A DNA stretch of 64,000 nucleotides. It comes from Schistocephalus solidus (Eukaryota; Platyhelminthes; Cestoda; Diphyllobothriidea; Diphyllobothriidae). The position numbers were made by a program, and so were the translations under genes. The notes under the pieces are model-generated. The model ran no database searches. It saw only the letters and a list, made by a program, of their open reading frames with translations, and was not told the DNA's origin. The stretch spans positions 62,001-126,000 of the forward strand of contig WEDG01004911.1 of NCBI GenBank assembly GCA_017591395.1. The letters run 5' to 3'. Below, piece after piece: positions 25,195-36,475 of the stretch; position 1 is the first letter of the stretch; each line of letters opens with the position of its first letter.

Positions 25195-25270
25195 GTATTG
25201 GTACCTCCAAGGCTGGAACCGCTGATCTGACCAAACCTTTAACCATTAAGCTACAAGCTCATTGTTCTGT
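25195..25270 (-). repeat. tRNA-like SINE head
   Basis: On the minus strand 'tgtagcttaatggttaaagg' matches an A box and 'gcggttccagcctt' a B box at tRNA spacing. There is no stable cloverleaf, so this is a tRNA-derived SINE head or tRNA pseudogene and not an active tRNA. Confidence 0.45.
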
Positions 25271-26839
25271 TGGTTGCGATTGGGAATATTAACAACGGTG
25301 GAGGGGCGCTCACTAATTAGAAAACAAACGTTTTAGAAAGTATTATTTAAGTACTCATGTAGGACAAATTACCATGCCAAAATATAACTATTCTTATATA
25401 ATACATAAGACTAATTTGATGGATTATATAGTGTTTGTGCATAAAAAAAGAATAAATAAGAATATGCCAATTGAATAAACAAACCATTTGTGATAATCTT
25501 TGTGCCAACTATCCTCCGAGAACTATTTTACTGTATGACGGGACTGTCGGTCAAATGTGTAGTGTTACGCGAGATTTTTCCAATTCGTACATGGGACTGA
25601 ATCAACCTGTTTCCGTTTGACTTCTTCGCAGAGGATTGTTTGAAGTCCTCACTGGGGATTTTCCAGGAATACAGGCCGTCGCAAGGTCACATGTCGAGAT
25701 GCCAGCACGTAACTCAAAAGATTGAAGGGACAGCACAACCGTAGGTATACGATTTCCCATGTGTGAGGAGGGTTTTTCATTTTCTCGCTCTTGAAGACAG
25801 TGCCCGTCGAGTCTCAACACATTTTCGAATTTTCAAGAAACCTATATCGACATAAGCAATGGTTTTATCTAATTTACAGAGATTAAAATTATCGAAATAA
25901 GGCATCACATTAAAGCTTTTTCCTGCAATATCTTGAGAGGAACTCATAGGTTGACTTGTTGCCATGATCCTATCGCTCAATAACCCGAATTCCAAGACAG
26001 AATCAGTCTCGTCTAAATGGTATCACATAAACTAATCCGTGCTTCAATATTGTCCCGCCAACAGTGTCATACTTACCTACGATGGGCGTGTTAGGCATAG
26101 AGTATACTAGGTGCGACAGTCATGATGGCTTATTTCACAGCCATGTTATGGACGAGCGAGCGAGCAAGATTGAAGTCATCTGCAGGCACGTTAAAATACC
26201 AAAAACGTAAAATACGAGTGTTCTACAATAGAGAATACACTGAATGCTGCCCAGACTATCCAGGCATCACGCTATACGCGCGTGACAAGTATTCAGTCAA
26301 CGGACACGCTTTCACATGTGCTGATTGGCCACCCCCCTTAACCTATGACATTTATCCCGAACATTTATCCCGCTCTCCACCCGCACTGTATGCCGCTCTC
26401 TTTGCGCGTCCTACCTTCACTCAGAAACGTTTTAGTAAGTCGGTAGCGCAAATGAACAATCTGCAGAGGTAGTAAACATCTTGAACGATAAAAGAGCCGA
26501 AGAGCCTACGAGTGCCAACTATGGCGGTCAGGTTTCTAAGCGAGCGACCACAAGCCGAAAAACAAGTTCCCATAAGTAGTAAAGGATGCGGAGTTTCATT
26601 TTGCGCAGAAAATTGGGGTACAGTTTTAGCAGACAGCGCGTGTTGGCTAGCAGCCAAGGGCATGCGCTAGTCGGTTAGAGCTGGGGCATAACCGACGAAC
26701 CCATGGCACTACCAGCGACTGAAAATCATAGTATCTTTATTTGGCGTTATTAACATAGGTTCCACAAGAAGTACAGTAGATGAACCAACTCATAGAATAT
26801 CGCGATGGAAATTCGAGTCGGTATTTCTTCCTACATTTA
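25271..26839. other. No recognisable gene
   Basis: Contains a 116-codon open frame on the plus strand (26122-26472) without a known domain, repeat match or splice support. Otherwise AT-rich sequence. Confidence 0.35.
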
Positions 26840-29096
26840 GGGTTCATATTTTTGTTTTTTGAATCAATTTGAGGCCCAGAAGGCCTTTTAGTAAAAAGGT
26901 TGCCAACCAGTATGGCCAACAAATGCTGGGAGTCTTCATGTCTGATGCCCAACACAGACTCCGAAAAGTCAGAGAACACAGAGACAAACACAGGAAATTT
27001 TGCCAGGATCGACTTCCTGCAAATGCGTTTGAAAAGCTACTAGAGACAATTACATAGGTCTCTACGTTAGAACGTCTAAAACGAAGCGCATTTTGGACAA
27101 AAAAACGGATGATAAGTTCTGATACAAGTTGCATTAACCATAAGTTGCTGAAAGAGGTTGTCAATTTGTCCTCCAGAGTCTTGAAAGCAACAGACGAAAC
27201 GTTACTAGGCAAAGGAATGAAGTTAAATCCATCTTATTGCAAGTAGGATTGCTGGCTAGCTATGATTCCATTTTATATTCACGAAACTCCTAGAGGACGA
27301 ATGCCTCACAGCTCGGCATAATACTGTAGCAACTTTAAAAAACCACAGGACATTCTTAGCTTTATCCTGTGACAAAAAGAAGGCGTTAAATTGAGTCAAA
27401 AAAGATGAAAAACTCATAATTCAACTGACAGATAAAGGAAGTTCAACTGCTATCTTAAAAAAAACGGATTACATAGAGAAAATGGCATAAATCTTAACAG
27501 ACGAATCAACTTAGACGTCTCTAACTGCCGATTCTACAAAATCGTAGAAAACACATATCGAACAAGTATCGAAACATCTCCCAGGAAGAAAATTAATTCC
27601 CAGAGTTCTAGCTGAATCCTTGAAACAAGATGAACCAACGATTGCCAAAATATACGGATTTCCTAAAGGTCGAAAGTTTGGCATTCCCCTGCTACCGATA
27701 GTCTCTTTAGCCGGTGCACCAAACTAAAATATGTCCAAGTGGCTATTTAATCCAATCCATCCAATTACGAAGAACACTGAAACCTCTATTCTGTAGTCGT
27801 TGCACTTCCTAGATAAGATAAAGGGTTTCAAAATTGTGAATGATGACATAATGGTGTCAGGCGACGTTATCTCATTATTCACGTCTATTCCTTTAGCGAA
27901 GACCTGTACTGCAGATCTCCTGCAGACGTACTCTACTGATATACCTGCGTAAGTCCTACTCGAACTCCCCAATCTTTGCCTCGAAACTCTTCTGAGAAAT
28001 GTCACCAACAACAAAAAGGAGCCCGGGGTCACCAATATCAGGAGTTTTGGCAGAAGCTATAATGCAGAAATCAGAAGCTATAGCTCCTCCCACAATTAAC
28101 CCGAGATTGTGGCTGCTTTACGTTGACGATACACCTGTTATCGTCAAAAAAGATCAATTAGAATTACTCACAAAAGTCTCAAATCCACCTTCAAAGAATT
28201 AAATTTACATTCGAAACAGAGATATATGAACAACTCCCATTCTTAGATGTCCTCGTACACAGGAAGACTGATGGAACGCTATAAATCTCAGTTTTATCGC
28301 AAAGATATATATTCCAAGCTTATCTGACATTTTGGGAGTAACCAGCCTATGTCTCACTAACGCAGCTCTGTTAGCAGCTTTAGATAAAACTCAATGTTCC
28401 GATGAAAAAATGTATCGAACAGAGATAAAATACCTTTTCAAGTTTTTTGCACAGAACGGATATCCTCCCGACTTTGTTTGTAGAGGCATTCGGTGACAAG
28501 AGTTCAAAGGATAGGAAAAGTATTTCCATAGCGCCAAAACAAATGAGCTAATGAACTCATCCATCCGTAAACGACATCTCCGAAAACACCAGATACGGGC
28601 AATGCACAAACCTACAACTACTTTGTGCACATACCTTGAACACCCTAATGACATGGTTGACTATTTAAATAAAAAAGGAATCGTTTACAATATATACTGT
28701 ACCAGTTATGGTACAGCCTATTGTGGCCAAACCGGAAAATCTCTTTCCATCTGTGTATATGAACATAACCTAGCAGGGCAGAGACGTTACCAATTATCCC
28801 ACGTAGCCATGCACACACTGGATACAGGACACATATTTGCATGGGAAAAAACCGCAGAGTTGGCGCCTGCCCAACAAGGAAGGGCCACGAATTCTTGGGA
28901 GCAATGCACTCAGACGAAGCATGCATTCTTAGCATATCGATTTGGATGCCACGTACAGATTTCTCAAGGTCAGGAGGAAACGGAAACAGCCACTATCGAC
29001 CGGATAATTGGATTCAGTGAACGTATATTAGTTAACACTTGGCTCAACCACAGAATGCTACATAAGGCACTGCTTAAAGTTGACTGTTTTTGGTAA
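26840..29096 (+). pseudogene. Penelope-like element with RT and GIY-YIG endonuclease
   Basis: A Penelope-like retroelement readable across frameshifts. Near 27165 is the N-terminal 'LSSRVLKATDETLLGKGMKL' signature. Then comes a stop-riddled stretch, 'GIPLLPIVSLAGAP' near 27680, motif A 'GDVISLFTSIPLA' at 27858-27900, 'GSPISGVLAEAIMQK' near 28030, and catalytic 'YVDD' intact at 28119-28130. 'QLPFLDVLVHRKTDGT' is near 28230. A GIY-YIG endonuclease fills 28551-29096, with 'VYNIYC', 'YCGQTG', 'YEH' and 'AMHTLDTGHIF'. The arginine usual after 'GQTGKSLS' is a cysteine here. Penelope-like RTs are relatives of telomerase and prime on DNA nicks. Several stops between 27240 and 28000 make this copy dead. 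Confidence 0.85.
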
Positions 29097-29214
29097 ACCT
29101 CCCGTTTGCCTGAAGACGAACTGGGGAATTGACTCGAAAATTCACACAATAAAGTTATTTTGTTCCCAAAGAACTTTAATTAATTCTAATTGTATTTCTT
29201 GAGATGCCGATATT

Positions 29215-29215
29215 T

Positions 29216-29250
<35 letters not shown>
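29215..29250 (+). repeat. (TA)n microsatellite
   Basis: About 16 TA units lying between the Penelope-like ORF end and the hammerhead-like block. Confidence 0.95.
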
Positions 29251-29339
29251 GTGGAACCGACAAAGACAAGGGAGACCCGCCATCTCATGAAGAAGACGAA
29301 GAAGAAGAGGGGGTGAGTTCATGGACCAAATTGTATTCG

Positions 29340-29381
29340 TACTGACGTTTCGAAAGCCTTCTCGCTTCCATCATCAGAGTA
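29340..29381 (-). ncRNA. Hammerhead-ribozyme-like motif
   Basis: Read on the minus strand: 'tact', then core 'CTGATGA' (29377-29371), one extra T, helix II 'ggaagc'/'gctttc' closing 'gagaag', core 'GAAA' (29351-29348), then 'CGTC' and 'agta'. Helix I pairs tact with agta (4 bp), helix II has 6 pairs including one G-U, and helix III would be only two pairs (AC/GT) with no loop. Such tiny helix III is reported for hammerheads of Penelope-like elements, which can act as dimers. The extra T before helix II is not canonical. The motif lies on the strand opposite to the neighbouring Penelope ORF, so it may belong to another copy. Confidence 0.5.
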
Positions 29382-29589
29382 TAGTGCTTGATGCTCCTGG
29401 TGGTCTTGAGTTAGTCAGTCTTGCCGCGTGCCTCGTATTATATCCATGGCGGACGCGTGAACGTTGACCTGCCCGATCGCAGCAGCTGGTACATATATAT
29501 AATCAGGGAATTAATTTCTGAAATTAATAAATGCAGACATCAAGTCAGGTGATCCGGACATGACTCTTTGGGGTCAATGAACATCGATA

Positions 29590-30010
29590 TCAGAATTATT
29601 ATGCAATCCGAGCGATCTAATCAAAAAGGAAGAAGACCTTCGGAAAAATCAAGTTTTATTCGAATTTAATGAAAGCGTTTTTATGATTAGACACGCGAAC
29701 GCAGATATTTAAAATTTAGCTTAAATCAGCAAACGTGTTTGCCCGAGCGCTTTCCGCGTACTTAAGTACTGTGCCCAGACAAAGATACAGCACAGGATAT
29801 GAACGCAGTGGATGGTCATCGGACTTGGAAACCGACCGAGGCAAGAAAACCATGACTCAAGTAGCTTGCGGCTTGTTACCTCTCGCGAGGATTTTCACCT
29901 CATGTAAGGCCGGGTCTCGAGAATCCGCAACATGTCACATTTCTGAGTCACGCCGTGCGATTACGGTGTCAACCCATTTTCTGTCGGACGTTGATTTTGA
30001 GCGCATACGG
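29590..30010 (+). repeat. Dispersed repeat family 3, copy 1
   Basis: Matches 39270-39650 in the same orientation: shared 'taatgaaagcgtttttat', 'cgcgaacgcagatatt', 'taagtactgtgcccagacaaag' and 'cacctc.cg.gagaattttc.cctcat'. An open frame of 137 codons starts at 29735, but the equivalent frame is broken in copy 2 and no domain is recognised, so it is probably not a gene. Confidence 0.7.
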
Positions 30011-31170
30011 AAATCGGCAGCCATAGCACTACCACATGAGGTATCCGTCAATATTTTCAATATAAGCCAGGTCACACTTGGGAAAATGAATAACAATAGT
30101 TCAGGATCTAGAATTAAGGTGATCCAACACTGTCCACAAGCAAGCTAGACGATGATTTGGTTCGTCGTACACTAAAACCTACCGTTATATGTCTCTTAGG
30201 ACTATTAATATGAAATACTTTTTAATGTTCTCTGTGCGCATGATTATAAAAAAGATATCATTAAAAAGTCAGTTTTAAGAAGGAAGAGCATTATATGAAG
30301 TTTTTTATTTGCTCAGGTATATATTGGTCACATAATTTCAAACGGAAAATGCGTTTACTTTTGCGAGGAGGTCTTATTTTTGAGTGAAGCCTTCAGAGTC
30401 GGCCAAGGTGGTCACATAAAGGCATAACTTCCCCCAGAGAACACACATTATTTCGGCACCAACTGTCAAGAACCATCGATAGCTGATGTTTGGATGGGCA
30501 CCGACTTCGCAGAGCAACCGATCTGGCAGTCAACACCAGAGAGCGTAAATAACAACGTATTTTTTTACATCGCGAAGCATGCCTTCGATTATAACGGCAT
30601 TAACCAACGTCAATTGGACACCATACTGCTGCAGGATAATGTTTCCGTTCCCCGTTCTGAGGAACCCTGTTTCTGATTTAGCTTACGAGTATACTCTTAT
30701 ATTTAAAACAGGCGTACGCAGCAGGATTTATTGGTGACAACAAATTTCACGACGGCTTATCAACTGCAACCCGTCTTTGCATAATGTACATAACGAATAG
30801 AAGCAAAACGCAGTTTGAATTTGCACAGAATGTCAATGCATAACAGCCAGGGTCAAGGTTCATTGCAAACAATGATCAGATGAAAGACGTTAGCTCAAAG
30901 CAGCAGATAGGACAAATAAGGAGGAGGAGTTAACACAACTCACAGTGATGAGTAAATCTAGGGATGAAGATTACCAGGGCAGTTGGAGATTGATCAAGTG
31001 GTCTAGTTGCTTGCACAGGTCCGGGAAGGCAGGATCGCCTAAGCAACCAATCTAAAATCCACCTATGCAGTCAGCTTACTGTATCAGAATTGGTGGAGTC
31101 CATACGTTACGGTAGGCTGGGTGGGTGACTTGACCCAAGTGTGATTAAATTCACGGCTCCTGGAGGGGAC
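30011..31170. other. No recognisable gene
   Basis: AT-rich. A part near 30770-30970 resembles 37490-37640 (shared 'caacaatgatcag' and 'gtga.gagtaaa'), so a weak dispersed repeat may be present. A 60-codon frame at 30494-30676 has no known motif. Confidence 0.35.
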
Positions 31171-31245
31171 CTCATAGCTCGGTTGGTTGTACTAAAGCCT
31201 TCCCCTTACTGGCCTGGGTTCGAATCCCACCAAGGCCATCCAGGT
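31171..31245 (+). repeat. tRNA-derived SINE head or tRNA pseudogene
   Basis: A near-perfect B box 'gggttcgaatccca' (about 31217-31230) follows an A-box-like 'tagctcggttgg' (about 31175) at tRNA spacing. The acceptor arms pair at only about 4 of 7 positions and the T stem at 4 of 5, so this is not an intact tRNA. Polymerase III promoter boxes of this kind head tRNA-type SINEs. Confidence 0.6.
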
Positions 31246-31319
31246 TTTAACAAGTGGGTCAAATGAATTAATAGATTAACGTACAAGCTTATCCATGTCT
31301 TTTTTGAAAGTGGTCTTTT

Positions 31320-32850
31320 TTATGGCAGCATAAGAAGCGGAGGGTGTGCATGGGGTTTCGGTTTTGTCTCCACGGTGGCGTTATTATCTGGAGCATGCAG
31401 GTTCTTCAGTTTCTGGGTTATTTGGTTACTGAAATCAAAACAGGGAGCAGGCAGATTTAAAAAAAGAGTAGCTAACTTACCTGGCGGTCGCTCACCTTGG
31501 GGGCTTCGTCGGGGTTATTGTCGGAGCCTCATCTAGGAGATGACGAAGCGTTGATTCGTACAACAATCGGCATCGCGGATCGCCTGGGTTACCAGCACGC
31601 CCTGTCGATCTCGCCTCCGGGCGAGAACATAGTCCAGCAGTTGCCAGCGCCACGACCGAGGGTGAATCCACATGGCATTCTCTCGCGTTGGAAGACGGAA
31701 GAAGGTATTGGTCAGCAGGAGACGGTGTTCCGCACACGTTCGCAGAAGAACGAGGCCGTTATCGTTACAGCTACCGAGACCGTGGGGACCCAGTGCTCCC
31801 TGCCAGGCAGCTTGGTCCGTCCCGACGCAGGCGTTTAAGTCACCAAGGACAATTAACTTGTCCGACTTCGGCACAGTCACCAGCAGGGCATGCAGGTCCT
31901 CGTAGAATTTGTCCTTCGCCGCATCAGAGCTCGTCATTGGGGGAGCGTAGGCGCTGATGATGGTGCCTAACTGGTCTCCCCGAAGAGGCAGGCGGAGGCC
32001 CACCAGGCGATCATTGATACCCTGTGGCAGACAGGGCAGACGTCCCACGATGTCCTTCCGGATGGCAAAGGCAACACCAGAGTCGCGTCGCTCTGCCTTT
32101 GTCCGGCCGCTCCAGAAGGTTTAGCCGGCACGCACATCCTCCAGCTGACCCTGCTCAGAGAATCGGGTCTCGCTGAGAGCAGCAATGTCCACCTTGTAGC
32201 GCGCCTGTTCTCGGGTGAATAGCGCCGTCCTCCGTTCCGGCCGGTTGCTCCTAGGATTGTATAAATGGGAACGAACATTCAAGGCTGCTAGTGTGAGTGG
32301 ACTCACCCGAGCAGCCTGGAGGGTATGGCGCGGGGGATGGGGACGGGCGTATTGTTGTTTGTTTGAGTTTTACGACCACGTATTTTGCGATCTGCGAACC
32401 GCGGCCGGCTGCAGAGGACGTGATACTCAGCATTTTTTAGGGCACCTTTTCTAGCCCCTTCATCCGCAAAGATGCAAGCCGTACTGTCCCTAAATAGGGC
32501 TGCTCGGACATCCCAGACGGCTGCTGAACTCCACTTTGGGTCAGGTTTTTGTTTTAGTGGGAGAGCGACCAGAGTTAGCCTAGGCTGCCTACGGGGTTGC
32601 TGTCCCCCCCCACCGTAGGACGTTTTTAGAGGGGGGCAGTGGGAAGTTTGGGAGTCAAACATACCGGGTGTGGAGGCACATACAACACCGGAGACCCTCA
32701 CCTGGTTTAGCCCGCCGGTCTCGACGCTTGCCCGGGGTGTGGTGGCTGGGAAGATCCCATCTTCGAGGAGCCACAGGTGAGAGTTGGGTACCAGGTAGAG
32801 GCGGCCACAGGAGCATTCACCACTTATACGAGAAAAATGGAGCGACCAAA
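31320..32850 (-). pseudogene. Zinc-finger retrotransposon copy C: 5' part with internal deletion
   Basis: Minus-strand copy holding the most complete 5' end in the window. From about 32850 down it has a 5' leader (open but unrecognised, 32303-32701), then 'TLAALNVRSHLYNPRSNRP' near 32290, '[19 protein letters not shown]' near 32170, and the endonuclease through '[19 protein letters not shown]' near 31590, to about 31371. There it jumps to about 35 bases matching the zinc-finger linker of copy A near 13493-13526. RT and most fingers are missing. The EN frame is broken once near 32110. Loss of the 3' part with the 5' end kept is the reverse of usual LINE truncation and points to an internal deletion. 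Confidence 0.8.
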
Positions 32851-33274
32851 TGCTATCTGTGTGGTGCTTCCGTTAATTACTACCCCTACACCCCAATGAT
32901 ACCTTAATGCTACCTACATACCCGCTAGTAAACGTTCGCACAACCCACTTTTTCCGAAAATAAGTTAAATATATGTCAGAGTGCGGAAAAGCAAAAACGT
33001 TAGTGCATAAAGACGACTTACGAAAATGCTAGATAAACTGTTGAGTTTTAAGAGGTAAAAACAGATATAAACACTACGAACCGTGAGCCCGTTTTATTGA
33101 TCATCGCAGTTAGGACGCTACAAGTATAGGTTTTGTGTCCAGGTAGGAGAGGGGAAACCATGCCGGTCGCAGAATCGGCCTTGTGCTGGTGGTAATTACT
33201 CCTCACGGACCTTGACTGGCGTCTTACTTTGATCGGTGGCTCTCCGAAGCTAAGCTCTGCATAACTACCATATT

Positions 33275-33345
33275 CCGACAAGCGCCTTAACGAGTGGGAT
33301 GAATCAGATGAGGGCCTCCAGGTGCTGGGTTCGTCTCCCCAAACG
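33275..33345 (+). repeat. Possible tRNA-like SINE head
   Basis: 'taacgagtgggatg' (A-box-like) followed by 'gctgggttcgtctcccc' (B-box-like) about 37 bases later. Weak match; no cloverleaf. Confidence 0.35.
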
Positions 33346-33409
33346 GTAATGCTGTTCTCATTCCCATCCCTTCTCCGCCTGCTCACTTCAAAATAGTTCT
33401 ATCCGATCG

Positions 33410-34000
33410 TAGGCTGCCAGAGCTAACCCGGGTAGCTCTTCTACTAAACAAAGCAATTACACATACTAGAGTTCAGCAGCCATCTAGAAAGTCCAAGCAG
33501 CCTTATTTAGGGATGGCACAACCCGTCCCCCTAAAATGCTGCTACAACGCGTCATCTGCACGTTGACCATGGTGCCCAAATATCCAACTCATGATCGAAA
33601 CAATCAGACGAACAAAAATCTCCTTCCTAACTCAACAGGCTGCTAGAGCGACTGTGCTTACTCGGGCACTATGGAATACTCATTCTTTTTTAGACAATCC
33701 ACAAAGAAGCTGGTCGCTGGAGAACTGACGTGCGACAAGGTGGAGATAGTGGCCCTCTGGAAAACCTGATTCTCCGAACAGGACCAACTGGAGGTGGGTG
33801 CGGCTGCACCTTTTTCTGGAGCGGCACCCAAAGACAAAGAAACGTGATATTGGCATCGCCTTTACCACCTCGGACGACATTGAGGAGCGATTGCCTTACT
33901 ATGCGGCTGAGCACGAACGACCGTCAAATAATTATACGCCTTCTTCTATGGGGGGCCAACTTGGTAACGAACTGTGATTACTGTAGATATGCTTACTGAA
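33410..34000 (+). pseudogene. Zinc-finger retrotransposon copy D1: 5' leader and EN start
   Basis: The plus strand matches the 5' leader of copy C (33473-33525, 'gagttcagcagcc.tct' and 'agcagcc.tatttaggga') and then the start of the endonuclease: 'LDNPQRSW', a decayed 'VEIVALWKT.FSEQDQLEVG', and 'DIGIAFTTSDDIEERLP' near 33845-33895. It is the most diverged copy. It lies head to head with copy C (5' ends about 560 bases apart). The element continues at 35040 after an insertion. Confidence 0.7.
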
Positions 34001-34429
34001 ACCGTTTGAGTAGTCATGATTACATCCCACCAAAGCACGGCAGTCCCTCAGGGTTGACATGAGCCTAGTCACGGTGGCATCCACAACTGGGGCTATCCTA
34101 CACGCGTCGGCTAGCGTGCCTAATCACCTATGGGCCCTTGTGTTAATATATCCCGGACTCAGCCCCTGAACCAACCGATAACATGACCCACACTCAAATA
34201 GTCAATCCCTCGAGCACCAGACAAGCGCGTAACCAACACACTTCCGAACGGACGCTATGTTCTGCCAAATAAGTAAACAGCCAGCTCACAGCAACCTACC
34301 CTGTGTGCCGAATGAATTGTTCCTCATAGCCCATTGACCTCTGAAGACAGAACAAACTTGTGTGTGTGTGGTTTTATTCGATGTCACATCCCTGACCGTC
34401 ATAGTTTTCGAATAGAGGCACGGGATAAT

Positions 34430-34930
34430 ATTTAGGGTGGTGGGCTACCGATTGGGGTTAAGGATTTCGGTTCATGCCTGCAATTAGAAAATTTGGGATT
34501 TGGTTTCCAGCTTAAGCCAGGGGTTTTGCGTTGGGATTGTTAGAGTTACTTGGTAGGGTTAGATGTTCGCGTAAGTAGTTACGTTTGGTAGTTGGTTAGT
34601 AGTTAAGATTAGTTGTAAGGACTAGCATTGAGGGTTGGTAGTTAGGATTAGCAGTAAGAGGTAGTTTAGATGTTTAGTAGTTAGGATTGAAAGTCGAAGT
34701 TCGTAAATAGTGCAAGTATGTTAGTAGTTTGTCATAGCCCTAAACCCAACCCCATTTCCTGGTCCTAATCTTAAAACGTAATCCCTAGCCCAAAACACCT
34801 AAAACTAATCCCATGCCGCCATTCCTAAACGAATCTTATTCTGCATTTGCAAAACAGACCCTACAAAGCCCTGTACACAACTGCTCAGGAGAGTGCAAGC
34901 CAGCGTAATCATGTCTAGTCAAAGCGATAA
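34430..34930. repeat. Inverted telomere-like tracts inside copy D
   Basis: A G-rich 'ttaggg'/'ggtta'-type stretch (about 34430-34720) is followed by a C-rich 'ccctaaaccc' stretch (about 34735-34930), so the two can fold back on each other. The C-rich half resembles 4440-4610. The block sits within the sequence that separates the two halves of the endonuclease at 34000 and 35040, which shows it moved in after that element. Confidence 0.6.
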
Positions 34931-34933
34931 AGT

Positions 34934-34959
34934 AAACACACACACACACACACACACAC
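34934..34959 (+). repeat. (CA)n microsatellite
   Basis: A run of about 13 CA units next to the telomere-like block. Confidence 0.95.
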
Positions 34960-35039
34960 CATAAGGTAGCTATCAAAAGAGGTTGCAGGGTCATTCGTCA
35001 CCACCAACTTTGAAACCATTTTCAGGGCCAATGCTTCCC

Positions 35040-35290
35040 CAATGTCAAAATGACGAGGTGCAAAAACAAGTTTAACGGAGGTCTATACACACTTCTGGCG
35101 GCTGAGTTAATGGAGAAAATGCTAGTTGTTGTTGGTGGTGGCTTCAATGTCCTCGGTGGGATAGATAGAGCGCTGGGTTCGTGTGCAATAGGCAACGGCG
35201 CAGAATACCCCTTTTTACTTACCAACACTTTCCGCACTCGAGTGCGGGAGAGGGTAACCCGGACTATGACGAAGTCACACGATTAGTGGA
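35040..35290 (+). pseudogene. Zinc-finger retrotransposon copy D2: second EN fragment
   Basis: An open frame from 35050 reads as a decayed endonuclease middle section: 'KNKFNGGLYTLLA' for the usual '[13 protein letters not shown]', 'MLVVVGGGFNVLG' for '[12 protein letters not shown]', and 'PFLLTNTFRTR' for '[11 protein letters not shown]'. It continues the fragment that ends at 34000 in the same orientation. The catalytic 'GDFN' is lost. Confidence 0.65.
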
Positions 35291-36475
35291 ATTCCATTGT
35301 GCGAGTTAAGCTGATAAGAAAGTACGGACAGCACCTTTTCCTGGATGTCATTCGTCGGTCTCGACCAATGCTTACGAAAGCCCCTATTTTACAGCCAAGT
35401 TAGAGGGCATCTCGAGTCCAGATCTCAGGCACGAAACGTAGATTTGGATTAAATAAACAGGCCGTAATTACAAAAGTACACCAGCTTTAAGGTCGCAATA
35501 AAAGGCTAGCCGGCAGGCAAGAAGTAAAGGGGTTGGGTGCACATCTGTAGCAGGAAAGACGAAAGATGCAATAAAAACTACCACATTTTGAATAAATATT
35601 AGACAAGAAACAGGGACATCGACGGGAATCAGGGAGTACTAGAGCAAAACGTGGGCATCAGTTGGCTAACAACAAATCGTGAATCTTTGAAAATACCATG
35701 AGTTTGTGTGCTTTTTAAACCGCAAAACTCTGCAGCAACCCCAGGCCAAACTAAAACCCAGAGCCCAAAAGTAAAGTTCTACAGCCCACGCCAGTCAACT
35801 CAACTACCCAAAACGGTATCGCCGTGTTATAGGTGAACTTGCGCTAAATTCCCGAGGGTGTTAAGATGAGAGTTAAAGCTAGGACAAAATAAGAGGTATC
35901 TCTTCTGGAATGTAGCGCATAGCTACCAGTAGTACGGAGGAGGGGTACTTATTTCCATGACCAAAGCAGACTGAAATATCGTAATTCAAAAACAACAAGC
36001 TACTTTTATTAGGATAGTAGAACATATTTATTTATATTTTCGCTGAGTACGAATTCACTTGATTTTACAGTCGACGCAGATAAGTCGCCCGAAAGCACCT
36101 TAAGTATACACCAACTACGATGACCAACGACCCATTTCTACAGTAACTTATATAATGTACCCACAAAGAAGATTGAAATCAGCCTACGATGGTGATGTAT
36201 ACATACTGTCTATACATGAAGGAGCTACATGATGATGGATGAAACGGGGGTATTGTCAAAGAAGCATTTTTTCCTTATCAGATTTAAATACCTTTAGAAA
36301 GTACACACTATGCAGGCAAGGGGCTAAGCCACAACAAGGTACCAAAATCCAAAAGGGCTTGCCGAATTCTCAAAGGTAAGGGCAAGTGATGTTTAGGGGC
36401 AATGAGAGCCGTCAAAAATATGGTCATCACAAATAAACGGGTCCCACACAGCAGGGGGACAATCAGTGGGGTGGT
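35291..36475. other. Downstream of PNO1; no recognisable gene
   Basis: This lies 3' of PNO1 on the minus strand. A possible minus-strand AATAAA signal is at about 36005 or 36027, some 450 bases past the stop, but it is not certain that it is used. Nothing else recognised. Confidence 0.4.

Noticed and set aside
26122..26472. A host gene exon of 116 codons
   Set aside because: No recognised domain, no clear splice sites and no support from repeats or codon pattern. Left as unassigned.
31171..31245. A functional tRNA gene
   Set aside because: Good B box, but the acceptor arm and T stem have several mismatches. SINE head or pseudogene fits better.
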